A DNA stretch of 64,000 nt from the NCBI GenBank assembly GCA_025698895.1, contig JAILWO010000001.1, positions 1,275,001 to 1,339,000 on the forward strand, written 5' to 3'. Made by a program: the position numbers and the translations under genes. Positions 36,498 through 44,345 of this stretch are shown piece by piece (position 1 is the stretch's first letter; each line of letters opens with the position of its first letter). The DNA is from Rhizobiaceae bacterium (GTDB taxonomy: Bacteria > Pseudomonadota > Alphaproteobacteria > Rhizobiales > Rhizobiaceae). The notes beneath the pieces are model-generated. The model was not told the origin of the DNA. It was given only the letters and a program-made list of their open reading frames with translations, and made no database searches.

Positions 36498-38027
36498 ATG
36501 GGGATCGCCGACGTGACCATGGCGCTTGGCGCACGACTTCAGCTTCGACAGTCACAGTCGCTGGTGATGACGCCGCAACTGATGCAGTCCATCAGGCTGC
36601 TGCAGTTTACCCATGCCGAACTCGAACGCTTCATCGACGAGGAGATCGAGCGCAATCCGCTTCTGGAACGCGCGCCCGACGACGGACGGGCGGCCCATGG
36701 AGCGGAGGAGCCGGACTGGCCTGACGCGACCGGCGCCGGATCACAGGGATCGGCCGGGGCGCGGGAAATCGCCGACAGGCTGGATTCCTCGCTGGAGAAT
36801 CTGTTCCCGGACGATACGGGCCGTTCGGACGCGCTGCGGCCCGACCTCCTGTCGCAATGGCGGTCGGCCGGCGGGTCGGGCATCGGCGGCTCCGCGGACG
36901 GCTTCGATCTCGACGAATTCGCCGCCCAGGCCACCACCCTTCGCGAACATCTCGGCGCGCAGATTGCCATGACTTTCTCCGACGCCGTCGAGCACGCGAT
37001 CGCCTCCCATCTCGCGGACGCCGTCGACGAGGCCGGATATTGCCGCGCGGAGATCGCGGAAGTCGCCGGAAGGCTCGGCGTTTCCGCAACGCAGGTCGAA
37101 AGGGTTCTTGCGGCCTGCCAGCAGATGGAGCCCGCCGGCGTCTTCGCGCGCGACCTCGCCGAATGCCTGGCGCTGCAGCTCCGGGTCCGCGACCGTTACG
37201 ATCCGGCGATGGCCGCCCTCGTGGCGCATCTCGACCTCCTGGCGCGCCGGGATTTCCAGGCGCTGAAGCGTCTGTGCGGCGTGGACGAGGAGGATCTGCT
37301 GGACATGCTGGCCGAGATCCGGCTGCTGGACCCGAAGCCCGGCACGCTGTTCTCCGCCGGCTCGGCGCAGACGGTCGTGCCCGACGTGATCGTGACCCCG
37401 TCGCCCGATGGATCCTGGGCCGTCGAGGTCAACCCCGCCACCCTGCCACGCGTGCTCGTCGATCAGGCCTATTTCGCAAGGGTGTCAAAAACGACGCGCG
37501 ATCCGGCCGAGAAGGAATTCATGGCCGAATGCCTCCAGAACGCGAACTGGCTCACACGCAGCCTTGACCAGCGGGCGCGCACGATCGTCAAAGTGGCGTC
37601 GGAAATCGTCAGGCAGCAGGACGGGTTTCTCGTCGAGGGTGTGCGCAAGCTGCGTCCGCTCAACCTGAAAACCGTGGCCCAGGCGATCGGAATGCACGAA
37701 TCCACCGTCAGCCGCGTCACCGCCAACAAGTTCATGCTCACGCCGCGCGGCGTTTTCGAACTGCGCTTCTTCTTCACCGCGTCGATCGCGGCCTCGGGCG
37801 GCGGGGAGGCGCATTCGGCCGAGGCGGTGCGAGATCGCATCAGGGCGATGATAGACGCCGAAGCCCCTGACGCCGTGCTCTCCGACGACGCGATTGTGGA
37901 TATGCTGGCGAAGGACCGGATCGACATCGCCAGGCGCACCGTGGCCAAGTATCGGGAAGCGCTCAATATTCCCTCGTCGGTGCGGCGCCGCCGCGAAAAA
38001 CAGGCCATGGCGGGCGTCGGACGCTGA
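36498..38027 (+). CDS. rpoN: RNA polymerase sigma-54 factor
   Basis: 509 residues from ATG 36498; an ATG seven codons later (MALGARLQLRQSQS) is equally plausible. Region I shows the activator-response segment SLVMTPQLMQSIRLLQ. The core-binding domain follows. The helix-turn-helix region contains LNLKTVAQAIGMHESTVSR. The RpoN box reads ARRTVAKYREALNIPSS, which recognises the -24 element. Sigma-54 directs nitrogen assimilation and other activator-dependent promoters; glnD and ptsN in this window belong to the same regulatory network. Confidence 0.97.
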   Translation: MGIADVTMALGARLQLRQSQSLVMTPQLMQSIRLLQFTHAELERFIDEEIERNPLLERAPDDGRAAHGAEEPDWPDATGAGSQGSAGAREIADRLDSSLENLFPDDTGRSDALRPDLLSQWRSAGGSGIGGSADGFDLDEFAAQATTLREHLGAQIAMTFSDAVEHAIASHLADAVDEAGYCRAEIAEVAGRLGVSATQVERVLAACQQMEPAGVFARDLAECLALQLRVRDRYDPAMAALVAHLDLLARRDFQALKRLCGVDEEDLLDMLAEIRLLDPKPGTLFSAGSAQTVVPDVIVTPSPDGSWAVEVNPATLPRVLVDQAYFARVSKTTRDPAEKEFMAECLQNANWLTRSLDQRARTIVKVASEIVRQQDGFLVEGVRKLRPLNLKTVAQAIGMHESTVSRVTANKFMLTPRGVFELRFFFTASIAASGGGEAHSAEAVRDRIRAMIDAEAPDAVLSDDAIVDMLAKDRIDIARRTVAKYREALNIPSSVRRRREKQAMAGVGR

Positions 38028-38167
38028 CGCAACGCGCCGGGGCGCTTCGTTGACAAGCCCCGGACGAACCACTAGAAGCCCGCCCGCATGACAAGGGCGG
38101 CCAAGGACGCCGCATAGCCTGCATTGGTTGGATCGACCGAAATCGTGGCCCCGAGCGCCGGGAAAAC

Positions 38168-38193
38168 TTGTCCGCACGCGCAACCGGTATAAA
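38168..38193 (+). promoter_or_regulatory. Possible promoter for hpf
   Basis: A clear -10-like TATAAA at 38188-38193 lies 38 bases before the hpf start. The best -35 (TTGTCC, 38168-38173) is only 14 bases away, which is short for a sigma-70 promoter, so the class is uncertain. Confidence 0.35.
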
Positions 38194-38230
38194 CTCCGAT
38201 CACCCAGTCCTGGCACAAGAAGGTCCCCCA

Positions 38231-38815
38231 ATGACCCTGCGCATATCCGGCAAGCACATGGATATCGGTGACGCGTTCCGCTCGCGTATCGACGGTCGTA
38301 TCGGCGATATCGTGGACAAGTATTTCGATGGTGGCTTTTCGGGCCATGTGACCGTGGAGAAGAACGGCCCGCGCTTCACGGCCGACTGCATGATCGGACT
38401 GGATACGGGCATCACACTGCAGGCAACCGGTCAGGCGCAGGAACCGCAGGCCGCCTTTGACGCCGCGGCCGAGCGCATCGACAAGCGCTTGCGCCGTTAT
38501 AAGCGCCGCCTGAAGTCCCACAACACGGGCGGCAACGGCGCCGCTGTCGAGGACATGGCCTATCGCGTCGTCTCGCCGGTCGCCGATGAGGACGAGGAGG
38601 TCGCCGAGGACTATGCCCCCGCGATCGTGGCCGAGACCAGGATGGCGCTGAGGAGCATGAACGTGGCGGCGGCGGTGATCGAACTCGACACCAAGGACAG
38701 TCCCGTCTTCGTCTTTCGCAATGCCGGGAACGGCCATGTCAACATCGTCTACCGCCGCCCCGACGGGAATATAGGGTGGATCGACCCAAACCTCGCCTCC
38801 GATGAGCGCGACTAG
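38231..38815 (+). CDS. hpf: Ribosome hibernation-promoting factor, long form
   Basis: 194 residues from ATG 38231; the frame is open upstream without similarity. N-terminal S30AE domain (MTLRISGKHMDIGDAFRSRI, GHVTVEKNGPRF) that blocks the decoding centre, a linker, and the C-terminal dimerisation domain (MNVAAAVIELD, FVFRNAGNGHVNIVYRRPDG). The long form makes 100S ribosome dimers in stationary phase on its own. It lies 203 bases after rpoN, as in most proteobacteria, and just upstream of ptsN. Confidence 0.95.
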   Translation: MTLRISGKHMDIGDAFRSRIDGRIGDIVDKYFDGGFSGHVTVEKNGPRFTADCMIGLDTGITLQATGQAQEPQAAFDAAAERIDKRLRRYKRRLKSHNTGGNGAAVEDMAYRVVSPVADEDEEVAEDYAPAIVAETRMALRSMNVAAAVIELDTKDSPVFVFRNAGNGHVNIVYRRPDGNIGWIDPNLASDERD

Positions 38816-38875
38816 GCCGGGTCCGGCTCAGTCGGCGGGCCCGACCCGCCAGAGGCAACACGAGGAACCATCGAC

Positions 38876-39340
38876 ATGGACCTGAGCGATCTGATCGAGA
38901 CGCCGGCAGTCATGCCGACCGTCAGGGCCAATTCGAAGAAACAGCTTCTTCAGATCCTGGCCGAGAAGGCCGCTGCCATCACCGGCATCCCCGAGAGGGA
39001 GATTTTCGATACTATACTCCAGCGCGAGAAGCTGGGCTCCACCGGGGTAGGCAACGGCGTAGCCATCCCTCACGGCAAGCTGCCGGCCGCAACGCGCATC
39101 ACCGGCGTTTTCGCGCGCCTCGAAGCGCCGGTGGATTTCGACTCGCTGGATGACCAGCCGGTCGATCTGGTCTTCCTGCTCCTGGCGCCTGAGGGGGCGG
39201 GGGCGGATCATCTCAAGGCGCTCTCGCGGATCGCGCGCGTGCTGCGCGATGCCGACACCGTGGCCAAGATACGCGGCACGGACAATGCCGCCGCGATCCA
39301 CTCTTTCCTGTCGAAGGCCCCCGCCTCCAACGCTGCCTGA
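38876..39340 (+). CDS. ptsN: PTS IIA-like nitrogen regulatory protein EIIA-Ntr
   Basis: 154 residues. PTS EIIA type 2 domain with the phosphorylated histidine at residue 66 in VAIPHGKLP, and the conserved EREIFDTILQRE before it. EIIA-Ntr takes phosphate from the PtsP/NPr relay and links nitrogen and carbon status to potassium transport and other targets. It follows hpf by 60 bases. It converges with the DUF1150 gene, 21 bases between stops. Confidence 0.96.
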   Translation: MDLSDLIETPAVMPTVRANSKKQLLQILAEKAAAITGIPEREIFDTILQREKLGSTGVGNGVAIPHGKLPAATRITGVFARLEAPVDFDSLDDQPVDLVFLLLAPEGAGADHLKALSRIARVLRDADTVAKIRGTDNAAAIHSFLSKAPASNAA

Positions 39341-39361
39341 ATGCCGCGAACGCCTCGTCGA

Positions 39362-39628
39362 TCAGTGGATGCTGACGGTGGCGAGGTTGTTCTCCTGGGC
39401 GCTCGCCAGCGCGGTCGCGCGCGCATCGGTCAGCATGATAGGCTGGCCGTTGGCCGCGAACAGGGCCCACAATTTGAGGCCGGGCGCGATTTCGGGCAGG
39501 CCGGGGAAGCGGCTCTTGAGTTCGTCGCTGTCGACCTCGCGCAGATAGCTGACCACGCCCTCGCCCAGATGGGCGAGCTGCGACTGGGTCATGGTGAATC
39601 TGGTTTCGTTGGTGTCCTTCTCGGTCAT
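39362..39628 (-). CDS. DUF1150 family protein
   Basis: 88 residues, preceded by a strong AAGGAGG. Matches the alphaproteobacterial DUF1150 pattern: MTQSQLAHLGEGVVSYLREV, then PGLKLWALFAANGQPIMLTDARA and a short tail. Function unknown; no catalytic motif or membrane helix is visible. It lies 82 bases downstream of the hsp20 gene on the same strand, an arrangement seen in other Rhizobiales, which suggests a link with heat or general stress. Confidence 0.88.
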   Translation of the reverse strand: MTEKDTNETRFTMTQSQLAHLGEGVVSYLREVDSDELKSRFPGLPEIAPGLKLWALFAANGQPIMLTDARATALASAQENNLATVSIH

Positions 39629-39663
39629 CTCAGCCTCCTTGAAGGCGGGTGTCCCATTGGACC

Positions 39664-39688
39664 AACCCGCATAAGGGCCAGTGGTTCC
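39664..39688 (-). promoter_or_regulatory. Weak EcfG/RpoE2-like promoter match before DUF1150
   Basis: On the minus strand GGAAC is followed after 18 bases by TT (GGAAC-N16-GGTT), 36 bases from the DUF1150 start. It has the same spacing and flank as the match at 23284. The pattern is short and could be chance. Confidence 0.25.
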
Positions 39689-39710
39689 GCCGAAATCGCC
39701 GGCGGACCCA

Positions 39711-40139
39711 TCAGTCTTTCGCCAGAATGTTTATTTTTCGTACCGTCCGTTCCGGTTCCGGCCGGTCCAGGTCGATCGTCAGCAGGCCGTTCTTCAGCTC
39801 CGCGCCCTTCACGCGCATGCCGTCCGCCAGCACGAAGGCGCGCTGGAACTGTCGCGCGGCGATTCCGCGATGCAGATATTCACGCTCCGTCTCGTCGGTC
39901 TGCCGCCCGCGTATCACGAGCTGGTTTTCCTCGACCGTCACGTCGAGATCCTGGTCGGAGAACCCCGCCACGGCAAGCACGATACGCAGGCGCTCGCCGG
40001 ATTGGCCGTTCGCCCTGAGGCGCTCGATATTGTACGGCGGATAGCCGTCGCCATTCTTGGCGACGCGTTCCAGCGACTTTTCCATCGCTTCAAACCCCAA
40101 AAGGAGCGGGCTCGAAAAAGGCGTCATTCTCGTCATCAT
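39711..40139 (-). CDS. Small heat-shock protein Hsp20 (IbpA-like)
   Basis: 142 residues from ATG 40137-40139 with AGAGGACAGG upstream; an ATG directly after gives an alternative start. Alpha-crystallin domain with YNIERL, LRIVLAVAGFSDQDLDV, the NQLVIRG strand, YLHRGIAARQFQRAF and NGLLTIDLDRPEPE. The N-terminus MTPFSSPLLLGFEAMEKSLE resembles rhizobial class A IbpA proteins. It holds denatured proteins for refolding. A heat-shock-type promoter lies upstream (40200-40229). DUF1150 follows downstream. Confidence 0.94.
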   Translation of the reverse strand: MMTRMTPFSSPLLLGFEAMEKSLERVAKNGDGYPPYNIERLRANGQSGERLRIVLAVAGFSDQDLDVTVEENQLVIRGRQTDETEREYLHRGIAARQFQRAFVLADGMRVKGAELKNGLLTIDLDRPEPERTVRKINILAKD

Positions 40140-40199
40140 CCTGTCCTCTGAGAGCGACATTCGGGCGGCCGGACCCTGATGGCGTCCTGCCGCACTGCT

Positions 40200-40229
40200 G
40201 ATATGGTCCCGGCGCGATTCGAGTTCAAG
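40200..40229 (-). promoter_or_regulatory. Candidate RpoH (sigma-32) promoter for hsp20
   Basis: On the minus strand CTTGAA (40224-40229), 17 bases, then CCATATC (40200-40206). This resembles the heat-shock pattern CTTGAA with a CCCATNT-type -10. Predicted start near 40193, giving a leader of about 54 bases. Confidence 0.6.
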
Positions 40230-40248
40230 TAAGAGGGAATGCAACCGA

Positions 40249-41190
40249 ATGGCCGACGCGCGGCGCATCATCATCGACACCGATCCGGGGCAGGACGACG
40301 CAGTTGCGCTGTTGCTTGCACTGGCCAGTCCCGAACTCGAGGTTGTCGGCATCACGGCCGTGGCCGGCAACGTGCCGCTTTCGCTCACCGAAAGGAACGC
40401 CCGCAAGATCTGCGAACTGGCTGGCCGGTCCGACATTCCCGTCTTCGCCGGAGCGATCCGGCCCATGGTGCGCGATCTCGTCACGGCCGAGCAGGTGCAT
40501 GGCAAGAGCGGCCTCGACGGCCCGGATCTGCCCGAGCCGTCGATGCCGCTCCAGCAGCGCCACGCGGTGGATTTCCTGGTCGAGACGCTGATGGAGGCCG
40601 AGGCTGGATCGGTCACGCTCTGCCCGCTCGGGCCGCTCACCAACGTCGCGCTTGCGCTTGTCCGCGAACCTCGCATCGCGCCGCGCATCCGGGAGATCGT
40701 CATGATGGGCGGCGGCTTCTTCGAGGGCGGCAACACGACGCCGGCGGCCGAGTTCAACATCTTTGTCGATCCGCATGCCGCCGATGTGGTCTTCCGCTCG
40801 GGCATACCGCTCGTGATGATGCCACTCGACGTCACCCACAAGGCGTTGACCACGGCCAGTCGCGTGGCCGCCTTCCGCGACCTGGGCACGCGCCCTGCGG
40901 TCGCCGTCGCCGAGATGCTGGAGTTCTTCGAGCGTTTCGACGAGCGCAAATACGGCACCGACGGCGGCCCGCTGCACGATCCCTGCGTGGTCGCCTGGCT
41001 TCTGAAGCCCGACCTCTTTTCCGGGCGGGCGTGCAACGTCATGGTCGAGACCGGCTCGGAACTGACCATGGGCATGACGGTGGTCGACTGGTGGGATGTC
41101 ACCGGCCGCGAGAAAAACGCCACGGTCATGCGCGACATCGACGCCGACGGCTTCTTCGCGCTTCTGACCGAGCGGATCGGGCGGCTGTGA
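40249..41190 (+). CDS. Inosine-uridine preferring nucleoside hydrolase family protein
   Basis: 313 residues from ATG 40249 with AAGAGGGA upstream. The N-terminus IIIDTDPGQDDAVALLLAL has the calcium-binding Asp cluster (DTDPGxDD) of nucleoside hydrolases. A later VMMGGGFFEGGNTTPAAEFN block and the final histidine region (GGPLHDPCVVAW) complete the active site. It cleaves ribonucleosides to base plus ribose in the cytoplasm. A ribokinase gene lies 0.7 kb away, which could use the ribose. It converges on the LysE gene with 4 bases between. Confidence 0.93.
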   Translation: MADARRIIIDTDPGQDDAVALLLALASPELEVVGITAVAGNVPLSLTERNARKICELAGRSDIPVFAGAIRPMVRDLVTAEQVHGKSGLDGPDLPEPSMPLQQRHAVDFLVETLMEAEAGSVTLCPLGPLTNVALALVREPRIAPRIREIVMMGGGFFEGGNTTPAAEFNIFVDPHAADVVFRSGIPLVMMPLDVTHKALTTASRVAAFRDLGTRPAVAVAEMLEFFERFDERKYGTDGGPLHDPCVVAWLLKPDLFSGRACNVMVETGSELTMGMTVVDWWDVTGREKNATVMRDIDADGFFALLTERIGRL

Positions 41191-41194
41191 GCTC

Positions 41195-41812
41195 TTAGCG
41201 CGCTTTCGAAAGCGCCAGCCAGAACCCGCCACCGATGAGGCAGCCGCCGCCGATCCGCGAGACCAGCCTCATACGGGCCGGCGCGAACCGGCCCAGTAGG
41301 CGTCCTGCGGCGAGCGCATAGGCGCCGTCCGAGGCGATCGAGATCGCGATCGCCGTGGCGCCCATCAGCAGGATCTGCGTTGTCGCGTTGCCGCCGGGAT
41401 CGACGAATTGCGGCAGCAGTGCTCCGAAGAATACGAGCTGCTTCGGATTGCCGAGCGACACCATGAGGCCCTGCACGAAGAAGCCGTTGCGCGGCGCTGC
41501 CCGGTTCGCCTCCCCGGGCTCGCCGCCGGAGCAGAACATCTTCCAGCCGATCCAGACCAGATAGGAGGCGCCGGCCAGCTTGACCCATTCGAACCAGTGT
41601 CCGGCGGCTTCTATGAGCGATGTCAGCCCGATCCCCACGCAGGCGATCATGATCGCCAGCCCGGCTTCCGTCCCGGCCACGTTCAGCAGGCCCGCACGCA
41701 GGCCGTGGCGCATTCCGTTGGCCACGATCAGCATGTTGGTCGGCCCCGGCGTGACCGTGGCGACCGCGCATACGAGGACATAGGCCAGATAGAGTTCGAG
41801 CGGCATCGGCAT
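41195..41812 (-). CDS. LysE family amino acid exporter
   Basis: 205 residues. Six membrane helices with the RhtB/LysE signature near the N-terminus: VTPGPTNMLIVANGMRHG. Further helices include LVWIGWKMF, FFVQGLMVSLGNPKQLVFF and a final ALSKAR. These proteins export amino acids or related compounds; the substrate cannot be read from sequence. ATGs at 41812 and 41806 are both possible starts. It lies 69 bases downstream of rbsK on the same strand. Confidence 0.88.
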   Translation of the reverse strand: MPMPLELYLAYVLVCAVATVTPGPTNMLIVANGMRHGLRAGLLNVAGTEAGLAIMIACVGIGLTSLIEAAGHWFEWVKLAGASYLVWIGWKMFCSGGEPGEANRAAPRNGFFVQGLMVSLGNPKQLVFFGALLPQFVDPGGNATTQILLMGATAIAISIASDGAYALAAGRLLGRFAPARMRLVSRIGGGCLIGGGFWLALSKAR

Positions 41813-41881
41813 CCTCCCGAGCCGAGCCTAGCCGCTCGGCCTGCTCCGTACAGCCGCGAAGCTGTCACCGCGACATGATTG

Positions 41882-42778
41882 TCAACTCATCCACGCGGTG
41901 ACCTCGGCCGCGGAAGGGATCGAAGGCTGGGCGCCGGGCTTGAGGCAGGCGATCGCGCCCGCGACCGCCGCGCGTCCCAGCGCCTCCGCGAGCGGAAGCC
42001 CGTCCGACAGGCCGGCGGCCAGATAGCCGCAGAACGTGTCGCCCGCCCCGACCGTGTCCACCGGTTCTATGGCCGGGGCGGCGACATGATGAAACCCGTC
42101 GGGCGTCGCCGCCATGACGCCCTTGGCGCCGAGCGTCACGACCACCACGCGCCCGGTTCGGCCGGCCCAGATGCGCATCATGTCTTCCCGATCTCCATCG
42201 CCGAGACCAAGTCCCTTCGCCGCGAGATCGAATTCGGACTCATTGGCGACGACGATATCGGCCTCGGCAAGGAAGCCTGCCGCGCGATCATCAAAGGGCG
42301 CAATGTTGAGAATGGATGTCGCGCCATTCGCGCGCGCCGTCTTCAGCGCCGCCTCCACGGTGGCAAGCGGAATTTCGTGCTGGACAAGGAGATATTCGCC
42401 CGCGCGAAGGTCGGCGGTTGCCACGTCGCCTGGCACGACGGCCCCGTTCGCTCCGGGTACGACGGCGATCATGTTCTCCCCGTCGCCGCCCACAAGGATC
42501 AGCGCCGTTCCCGTCGCGGCATGGGTCTCCCGCACGTCTGACAGATCGACGCCGGCCTGCTTGAGGAGAGCCAGGGCCTCGCCGGCGAAGGCATCGCGGC
42601 CGACGGCGCCGACCATGCGCACCTTGGCTCCCGCGCGCCTTGCCGCCAGCGCCTGGTTCGCGCCCTTGCCGCCCGGCGCGGTCGAGAAGGCCTCGCCCGC
42701 GACCGTCTCGCCGGGGTCCGGCAGGCGGCCGACTGTCGCGATCAGATCGAGATTGATGGAACCGATGACTGTGATCAC
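41882..42778 (-). CDS. rbsK: Ribokinase
   Basis: 298 residues. PfkB fold with N-terminal GSINLDLIATV, the first signature GGKGANQALAARRAG, and the second signature DTVGAGDTFCGYLAAGL with the catalytic Asp. A Gly-Asn pair and the substrate-side DLRETHAATGTALI region support ribokinase rather than fructokinase. It phosphorylates ribose to ribose-5-phosphate. Probably linked to the nearby nucleoside hydrolase in nucleoside salvage, though on the opposite strand. DeoB elsewhere in the window also feeds this pathway. Confidence 0.92.
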   Translation of the reverse strand: MITVIGSINLDLIATVGRLPDPGETVAGEAFSTAPGGKGANQALAARRAGAKVRMVGAVGRDAFAGEALALLKQAGVDLSDVRETHAATGTALILVGGDGENMIAVVPGANGAVVPGDVATADLRAGEYLLVQHEIPLATVEAALKTARANGATSILNIAPFDDRAAGFLAEADIVVANESEFDLAAKGLGLGDGDREDMMRIWAGRTGRVVVVTLGAKGVMAATPDGFHHVAAPAIEPVDTVGAGDTFCGYLAAGLSDGLPLAEALGRAAVAGAIACLKPGAQPSIPSAAEVTAWMS

Positions 42779-42835
42779 GGACGTGCCTCCTGCGTGCGGC
42801 GAAACTTAAGCAGAGAGGCCACTGCGGGGAAGACG

Positions 42836-43717
42836 TCAGGCGCCTGTGACCCTCCCCGCCTCCCAGCCGAGTATGGCGCGCTTGCGCGTCAGGCCCCAGT
42901 GATAACCGGTCAGCGCGCCCGACTTACCCAGCGCGCGGTGGCACGGAACCACGAAGGAGATCGGGTTGGCGCCCACGGCCGCGCCAACCGCCCTGCTTGC
43001 CGAGGGGCTGCCGATCCGCTCGGCGATCGCGGAATAGGTGCATGCGTGGCCCATCGGAATCCGCAGCAGCGCGTCCCAGACGCGGAGCTGGAAGTCGCTA
43101 CCGATCAAGACCACGCGCAGCGGCTCCTCGGCCCGCCAGCGCGACGGATCGAAGATCCGGGCCGCATAGGGCTGGGTGGCGGCCATGTCCTCGACATAGC
43201 GCGCATTCGGCCAGCGCGACGACATGTCGGCGAAGGCGGCCTGTTCGCCGCCGGCGTCCGAGAAGGCGAGCCCGCACAACCCCTTGTCGGTGACCATGAC
43301 CAGCGCGATGCCGAAAGGCGAGATATGCTGGCCCCAACGAATCGTCAGGCCCTGGCCGCGCGTCTTGTAGTGCCCGGGCGACATGCCCTCATGGGTCACG
43401 AACAGGTCGTGCAGCCGGCCCGGGCCCGACATGCCGACCTCGTAGGCGGCGTCGAGGATCGGCATTCCCTGGTCGAGCAGTCGGCGGGCGTGATCCAGCG
43501 TGACCGCCTGCAGGAAAGCCTTCGGGCTCAGCCCCGCCCAGCGGGTGAACAGTTTCTGCAAGCCGGTCGGCGTGTCGCCGACTTCCGAGGCGAGGTCCTC
43601 CAGCGAAGGCTGGTCGCGATAGTCGAGGCTGATCTTCTCGATGGCGCGGCGCACGACTTCGTAGTCGCCGCCGTCCGGCGTCACATCGCGTTCGAGAATG
43701 GCGGTTCGGGCATTCAT
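42836..43717 (-). CDS. ada: Ada-like AraC regulator/O6-methylguanine-DNA methyltransferase
   Basis: 293 residues. An AraC-type helix-turn-helix domain occupies about 25-120 (LEDLASEVGDTPTGLQKLFTRW). The C-terminal MGMT domain has the acceptor Cys259 in FVVPCHRAL, with SRAVGAAVGANP before it and a Tyr-His-Trp loop after. It repairs O6-methylguanine by transferring the methyl to its own cysteine. The N-terminal zinc domain that lets E. coli Ada sense methylphosphotriesters is missing, so the E. coli activation mechanism cannot apply. This truncated layout is common in alphaproteobacteria. Confidence 0.92.
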   Translation of the reverse strand: MNARTAILERDVTPDGGDYEVVRRAIEKISLDYRDQPSLEDLASEVGDTPTGLQKLFTRWAGLSPKAFLQAVTLDHARRLLDQGMPILDAAYEVGMSGPGRLHDLFVTHEGMSPGHYKTRGQGLTIRWGQHISPFGIALVMVTDKGLCGLAFSDAGGEQAAFADMSSRWPNARYVEDMAATQPYAARIFDPSRWRAEEPLRVVLIGSDFQLRVWDALLRIPMGHACTYSAIAERIGSPSASRAVGAAVGANPISFVVPCHRALGKSGALTGYHWGLTRKRAILGWEAGRVTGA

Positions 43718-43811
43718 GGCGTTGCTCCACGGCGTTTATGACTTGCCGCGAATATCGGCGGAGACGCCTGCATTTCCCACCCGTTTCCTGCCATTTCGCG
43801 CGAAAGGCGAG

Positions 43812-44309
43812 CTAACCCGCCTTTGCCGTGGCCAGCGCCTGTCCGAACGCCCGGGCGAAGCTCTCGCGATCGTCGGGATTGAGGAAGGAGCCGACCGGCA
43901 CGCTGCGGCCCTGTCCTTCGACGGCCATGGTCGTGATGCCGATCTCCCGGTGGCGCGCGACATGAAAGCGCGCCCAGAACGGATTGAAGCGGTGTTCGGC
44001 GGCGCGGCCCGAAGGCGCGATCTTGCGGATGTCGACCGAAAGGCGCGACACCGAGACCTCCTCCCGCATCCGGCCCGCACGGTAGTTGAGCTTGAAGGCC
44101 AGATAGACGAGCAGCACGTCGAGGCCGAGAAAGCCGAAAACCGGCCAGGCGCCGATCGACAGGAAGAATATGCCGTAGCCGAAACAGACCGAAGCCACTA
44201 CCGCCATGAGGATCGTGAAGCCGCGCGGCCCCAGAGAACGGTGTGGGGTCAGGAGCGCCTTGAAGATCGGCCTGTCGGCACTGTCGTGTTCGGCGTTTGT
44301 GTCGGTCAT
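43812..44309 (-). CDS. DUF2244 domain membrane protein
   Basis: 165 residues from ATG 44307-44309. A short polar N-terminus, two close membrane helices (about 32-50 and 53-71) and a conserved cytoplasmic domain: VSVSRLSVDIRKIAPSGRAA, FNPFWARFHVARH, and VGSFLNPDDRESFARAF. DUF2244 is widespread in alphaproteobacteria and has no established function. Its start is only 22 bases from the divergent nth start, and its own promoter appears to leave almost no leader (see the promoter entry at 44318-44345). Confidence 0.85.
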   Translation of the reverse strand: MTDTNAEHDSADRPIFKALLTPHRSLGPRGFTILMAVVASVCFGYGIFFLSIGAWPVFGFLGLDVLLVYLAFKLNYRAGRMREEVSVSRLSVDIRKIAPSGRAAEHRFNPFWARFHVARHREIGITTMAVEGQGRSVPVGSFLNPDDRESFARAFGQALATAKAG

Positions 44310-44325
44310 CGAGCATGAGTATAGA
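44297..44325 (+). promoter_or_regulatory. Promoter for nth, predicted leaderless
   Basis: TTGTGT at 44297-44302, 17 bases, then TATAGA at 44320-44325. The expected start, seven bases on, is 44332, which is the A of the nth ATG. The -35 lies just before and the spacer runs over the DUF2244 start codon. Confidence 0.55.
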
Positions 44326-44345
44326 GCGCCGATGGCCAGCCCCAA
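44318..44345 (-). promoter_or_regulatory. Promoter for DUF2244 gene, predicted near-leaderless
   Basis: On the minus strand TTGGGG (44340-44345), 16 bases, then TATACT (44318-44323). The expected start is about 44311, two bases before the DUF2244 ATG. The -10 shares four bases with the nth -10 on the other strand. Confidence 0.5.

Noticed and set aside
38037-38063. CCGGGG/CCCCGG stem after rpoN as a terminator
   Set aside because: The loop is 15 bases and no T-run follows, so the evidence is too thin.
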